Positions 15,617 to 18,857 of a DNA stretch of 18,857 bases are shown here, piece by piece. How positions within the stretch are numbered: the first letter of the stretch is position 1; each line of letters opens with the position of its first letter. A model generated the notes under the pieces. It ran no database searches, had not been told where the DNA came from, and saw only the letters and a program-made list of their open reading frames with translations. Origin of the DNA: Bacteroidota bacterium (lineage in GTDB: Bacteria; Bacteroidota; Bacteroidia; Flavobacteriales; Weeksellaceae); contig JAEZYN010000006.1 of the NCBI GenBank assembly GCA_023419095.1, positions 1 to 18,857 of the forward strand, given 5' to 3'. The translations under genes were made by a program, and so were the position numbers.

Positions 15617-17029
15617 ATGATCAAACTCCTACTTTCGTCAGAGAACCCTGAACATTATATTCAGAAATTTGCATTTTTCACTGAAAATACATGGAAAGAC
15701 CAGCAGAATGATTTTAAAGTTCCGGCAGCGCATTTTTCCGGAAAAAAGGATGAGGTATTTGTTGACGTTTCAGGTGAAAAAATTTCGTATCTAATTGGAC
15801 TTGGAGATGAAGCGAATAATTTCCACAATATCGCATCGAAATTTTCACATAGCTATAAAAGCCGATTCAGCGCGGGAACAACCGTTTTGGAAATTGCTCA
15901 CTTTAACGAAACCGAACAGCAAAATATACTATCAGGTCTCTTCCTGGGCACCTACAGCTATCCTTTTTCGAGCACGCACCGGTTCTATGACAACAGTTTT
16001 AAACTGTTTGTACCGGGTCTGGAGGAGGAAACTTTAAATAAAGTTAAACAAAGAGCACAGGCACTCTGCAATGGTCAGTTTGCGTGTATGGACTGGCTCA
16101 ATAAGCCGCAGAACGCGAAACGAATCCCCGAATTCACTTCCTATTTAAAAGAAATTGCAGATAAATACAGTTTCAGAATTACAATTTATAACCGTGAAGA
16201 ATGCGAAAAGCTTGGCCTTGGTGCTTTTTTATCGGTAAACCAGGGCAGCGCGCAGGAAGCAGCGTTCACGATCCTGGAATACAGTGGCGGAAAAGCTGAC
16301 TCAAAAACCGTAGGTCTCGTGGGTAAATGCATCCTTTTCGATACGGGCGGAATTTCCATTAAAGGCTCTGAAAACCTTCACTATATGAAATCGGATATGG
16401 GCGGCGCTACAGCGGTGATCGGTGCAATGATCAGTGCAGCGGAGCTTAATTTGCCTTTAAATATAGTTTCAGTATTACCAATAACCGATAACGCGGTTTC
16501 AAATACGGCTTACGTACCCAGCGATGTGGTGAAAGCCTACAACGGCAAAACGATCGAAGTCTTAAACACCGATGCTGAAGGGCGCCTCACACTCGCCGAC
16601 GGCCTCTCCTATTTAGTTAGAAATTACAAGACCGACGCTGTAATCGACCTGGCAACGCTTACGGGAAGCGCGGTACGGATGTTCGGAAACACCTGCGCGC
16701 CGTATTTTTCAAACAATTCAGATCTGAAAAATGCACTTGAAAGATCGGCTGAAAAAACAAATCAGAAACTCTGGAATTTACCGTTATGGCACGTTTGGGA
16801 GGAAGAACTTCACAGTGATGTAGCCGATTTTAAAAATATTTCTGCAAAACCGTATGGCGACTGCATCGTGGCTGCGAAATTTTTAGAGCAGTTTATCGAT
16901 TCTCATCCTGCGTGGGCACACCTCGACATTGCGGGCGTGGCGTTTGGTAATGTTCAGTACATGAAAGATAAAGGTGCCACGGGCTACGGGGTGCAGTTGC
17001 TTACTGATTTTCTTGAAAATTTTAATTAA
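15617..17029 (+). CDS. pepA: Leucyl aminopeptidase, M17 family
   Basis: A cytosolic two-metal aminopeptidase of 470 residues that removes N-terminal residues from peptides. The C-terminal catalytic domain has the full set of M17 residues by alignment to E. coli PepA: Lys237, Asp242 (FDTGG), Lys249, Asp260 (KSDMGG), and Asp319, Glu321 and Arg323 in the family signature NTDAEGRL. The N-terminal about 170 residues are the less conserved macrodomain-like part. No signal peptide is present. It starts 8 bp after ligA and probably shares its transcript. A 140-bp spacer without a terminator separates it from the ATP-grasp gene, so transcription may continue into that gene. Confidence 0.95.
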   Translation: MIKLLLSSENPEHYIQKFAFFTENTWKDQQNDFKVPAAHFSGKKDEVFVDVSGEKISYLIGLGDEANNFHNIASKFSHSYKSRFSAGTTVLEIAHFNETEQQNILSGLFLGTYSYPFSSTHRFYDNSFKLFVPGLEEETLNKVKQRAQALCNGQFACMDWLNKPQNAKRIPEFTSYLKEIADKYSFRITIYNREECEKLGLGAFLSVNQGSAQEAAFTILEYSGGKADSKTVGLVGKCILFDTGGISIKGSENLHYMKSDMGGATAVIGAMISAAELNLPLNIVSVLPITDNAVSNTAYVPSDVVKAYNGKTIEVLNTDAEGRLTLADGLSYLVRNYKTDAVIDLATLTGSAVRMFGNTCAPYFSNNSDLKNALERSAEKTNQKLWNLPLWHVWEEELHSDVADFKNISAKPYGDCIVAAKFLEQFIDSHPAWAHLDIAGVAFGNVQYMKDKGATGYGVQLLTDFLENFN

Positions 17030-17056
17030 AAAATTAGCACAGTACGATATTTCTCA

Positions 17057-17160
17057 GTAAACTTGAATACGCGTTTACGGAATTTGAACGTTTGAAGACA
17101 ATTTATTGCGATTGATATTCAAACATATTAATATTTTTCCGATAAAATAAGCGTATTCAA
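17057..17160 (+). promoter_or_regulatory. Structured spacer: hairpin loop complementary to the region before the start codon
   Basis: GTAAAC (17057-17062) and GTTTAC (17073-17078) form a 6-bp stem enclosing a 10-nt loop, TTGAATACGC (17063-17072). The whole loop is the exact reverse complement of GCGTATTCAA (17151-17160), which ends 9 nt before the ATG of the ATP-grasp gene. In RNA this could form a pseudoknot or alternative pairing next to the translation start; in DNA it is a 10-bp inverted repeat spaced 78 bp. A further 7-bp pair, GTTTGAA (17090-17096) and TTCAAAC (17118-17124), lies between. Confidence 0.4.
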
Positions 17161-17169
17161 ATAAATACT

Positions 17170-18378
17170 ATGACCGGAAATATTGTCTGCATCGCCAGTT
17201 ACCACAAAGGTGACCACTTTATTGACGAGCTGAAAAAGCTCGGTCACAGCGTTATACTTATTACTTCCGCAAATTTGAAGGACAAAAGTTGGCCCTGGCA
17301 CGCAATAGATGAGGTCTTTTATATGCAGGAAATTGCACATTCTACGTGGAATCTTGACGATTTGGTGAAAGGTTTTTCGCACCTGATGCGAAGTCGCCGA
17401 GTAGATGCAGTGGTCGCTTTGGATGATTACGATGTTGAAAAGGCCGCGATGATACGCGAAACATTTCGCATTCCCGGGATGGGACAGACAACCCACCGGT
17501 ATTTCCGTGATAAGCTGGCTATGCGGCAGCGTGCAAAAGAAGCAGGAATAGATGTTCCCGAGTTTTCGTCTGTATTTAATGATGATGTCTTAGCAGAATT
17601 TACGTCTTCAGTTGCACCGCCGTGGGTACTTAAACCGCGGTCGGAAGCGGCTGCGGCAGGCATCATCAAGGTAAACTCCATTGCTGAGCTGCAAAAAGCA
17701 TTTGAAAAAATCGGTGAAGAAAGACATCTTTTTTTGATTGAAAGTTTCAAGCCCGGCGATGTGTTTCATGTTGACAGTCTTATTTTCAATCGGAAAATCC
17801 TTTTTACATCGGTCTCCCAGTATCTCTCGCCTCCGATGGAGGTTTCGCATGACGGTGGCGTCTTCAGAACTAAAACTTTAGACAAAAGTTCAGAAGAGTT
17901 TCTTTCGCTGGAAGCGGTAAATGCTATGGTCCTGCAGAGTTTTGGTCTCGTGAACGGCGCGACACACACCGAATTTATTCGAGGTAAAGACGACGGAAAA
18001 TGGTATTTTCTGGAAACAGCGTCGCGCGTTGGCGGTGCCCACATTCCGGATTTGGTAGAAGCGTCGTCAGGAATAAATCTTTGGCGCGAATGGGCAAAAA
18101 TTGAAAGTGCCCTGCTCATAAAATCAACGTATACAATTCCGGAAACCCAGTCGTTTCATTCTGGCCTTATTGTGGCTCTCATCAGGGAAAAATCGGTGCG
18201 TCTAAACGATTTTGAATGTGAAGAACTCATAAAAATTCTGCCGCTCGATTACCATGCAGGGCTGGTTTATAAATCTCTGAACGCTGGAGGGATTGAGCGG
18301 CGCCTCGACGAAGCCGCTGATGTGATCATTAGGAATTATCTTAACATTCTGCCACCAAGATCGAAGACGGTTTCGTAA
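17170..18378 (+). CDS. ATP-grasp domain carboxylate-amine (or -thiol) ligase
   Basis: A 402-residue protein of the ATP-grasp superfamily, whose members join a carboxylate, activated as acylphosphate, to an amine or thiol. The N-terminal about 110 residues form a Rossmann-like preATP-grasp domain (IVCIASYHKGDH). The ATP-grasp core has Lys155 (WVLKPRSEAAAAG), Glu191 (LIESFKPG), Glu268 (HTEFIRG) and Glu282 with Arg286 in FLETASRVGGAH. The usual ExNxR pattern reads ETASR here, so the metal-binding Asn is Ala284; this may be normal for the subfamily or may change metal binding. The C-terminal about 80 residues form a small mixed domain. Substrate is unknown. The esterase gene follows after 27 bp, which suggests a shared operon and small-molecule pathway. 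The preceding 140-bp spacer is structured. Confidence 0.87.
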   Translation: MTGNIVCIASYHKGDHFIDELKKLGHSVILITSANLKDKSWPWHAIDEVFYMQEIAHSTWNLDDLVKGFSHLMRSRRVDAVVALDDYDVEKAAMIRETFRIPGMGQTTHRYFRDKLAMRQRAKEAGIDVPEFSSVFNDDVLAEFTSSVAPPWVLKPRSEAAAAGIIKVNSIAELQKAFEKIGEERHLFLIESFKPGDVFHVDSLIFNRKILFTSVSQYLSPPMEVSHDGGVFRTKTLDKSSEEFLSLEAVNAMVLQSFGLVNGATHTEFIRGKDDGKWYFLETASRVGGAHIPDLVEASSGINLWREWAKIESALLIKSTYTIPETQSFHSGLIVALIREKSVRLNDFECEELIKILPLDYHAGLVYKSLNAGGIERRLDEAADVIIRNYLNILPPRSKTVS

Positions 18379-18405
18379 AAATATTAATGATTAACATAAG
18401 TAAAC

Positions 18406-18857
18406 ATGCCGAAAATAGAACATACAGATTATTACTCACATATTCTCGGGATGTCTGTAAAGGTGGAGGTTACCGGACATTTTGGCTATCCCCTTATCAT
18501 GTTTCCGACATCGCAGGGACAATACACGCAGAATCATGATTTTAAGCTGAATGAAAGTATTGAAGATGTTGTAGAAAAAGGCAAGCTAAAACTATACAAC
18601 CTGCAAACCATCGATGAATACTCATTCTATAACAAAAATATTCACCCTTCTGAACGGATCAGAAATTATGAACGCTATGTGCAGTTTCTTTTACAGGAGT
18701 TTGTCCCCTACATCCAACGGCTGCATTCCGAACATCGGGTCGCTGTTGCGGGCGCAAGTTTTGGTGGTTACCATGCGTCCAATTTTGCATTTAGATATCC
18801 AGATATTGTATCGCATCTTTTTTGCATGTCAGGCGCGTTCAACATCCGGAATTTTAT
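18406..18857 (+). CDS. Esterase of the alpha/beta-hydrolase fold, 3' end outside the window
   Basis: The visible 150 residues belong to an esterase-D-like alpha/beta hydrolase. The strand-turn PLIMFPTSQG matches the oxyanion region, and the nucleophile elbow is GASFGGYHA with Ser118. The typical SGAFNIRN follows just before the edge; the acid and histidine of the triad lie beyond it. There is no signal peptide, so it is probably cytosolic. The ATG at 18406 is the first in frame, 27 bp after the ATP-grasp stop and without a terminator between them, so the two genes are probably translated from one message. It may hydrolyse an ester or thioester connected with the ligase product (inference); substrate unknown. 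Confidence 0.85.
   Translation, partial: MPKIEHTDYYSHILGMSVKVEVTGHFGYPLIMFPTSQGQYTQNHDFKLNESIEDVVEKGKLKLYNLQTIDEYSFYNKNIHPSERIRNYERYVQFLLQEFVPYIQRLHSEHRVAVAGASFGGYHASNFAFRYPDIVSHLFCMSGAFNIRNF

Noticed and set aside
17057..17078. Hairpin after the aminopeptidase gene as a terminator
   Set aside because: The stem is only 6 bp with a 10-nt loop, and no T-run follows it; GGAATTTGAACG comes next.

Overview
The window looks like a chromosomal segment of a Bacteroidota bacterium of the class Flavobacteriia, probably close to Chryseobacterium/Kaistella. The clues are a protein with a signal peptide, a GEVED-like domain and a C-terminal type IX secretion (T9SS) sorting domain; a DNA polymerase III alpha subunit with the proofreading exonuclease fused to its N-terminus; a fused alpha/beta 2-oxoacid dehydrogenase E1; Bacteroidota-type promoters (TTTG, about 19 nt, TAnnTTTG) close to start codons; and little Shine-Dalgarno signal. 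No rRNA, tRNA, CRISPR array, insertion sequence or tandem repeat was found.

Layout. Positions 1-3963 (+) hold a tight three-gene cassette: a subtilisin-like protease cut by the left edge, a lipoprotein-like protein with an additional C-terminal membrane helix, and a patatin-like phospholipase with two membrane helices inserted in its catalytic domain. A hairpin terminator at 3980-3998 closes it and serves the convergent minus-strand genes. Positions 4008-11214 (-) hold, in transcription order, a T9SS-secreted protein (with its own terminator), dnaE, and an orphan LuxR-type response regulator that lacks the phosphoacceptor aspartate. From 11435 (+) follow the E1 alpha/beta fusion, ligA, an M17 leucyl aminopeptidase, an ATP-grasp ligase and an esterase cut by the right edge.

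How the genes relate. dnaE and ligA are replication and repair housekeeping genes; E1 probably feeds branched-chain acyl-CoA to metabolism and iso-fatty-acid synthesis; the aminopeptidase is a cytosolic peptide recycler. The least explained parts are the protease / membrane protein / phospholipase cassette, which has the make-up of a membrane-targeting effector system (inference only); the non-canonical response regulator, whose predicted promoter -7 box lies inside a perfect 15-bp palindrome; and the spacer before the ATP-grasp gene, where a hairpin has a 10-nt loop exactly complementary to the segment just before the start codon.
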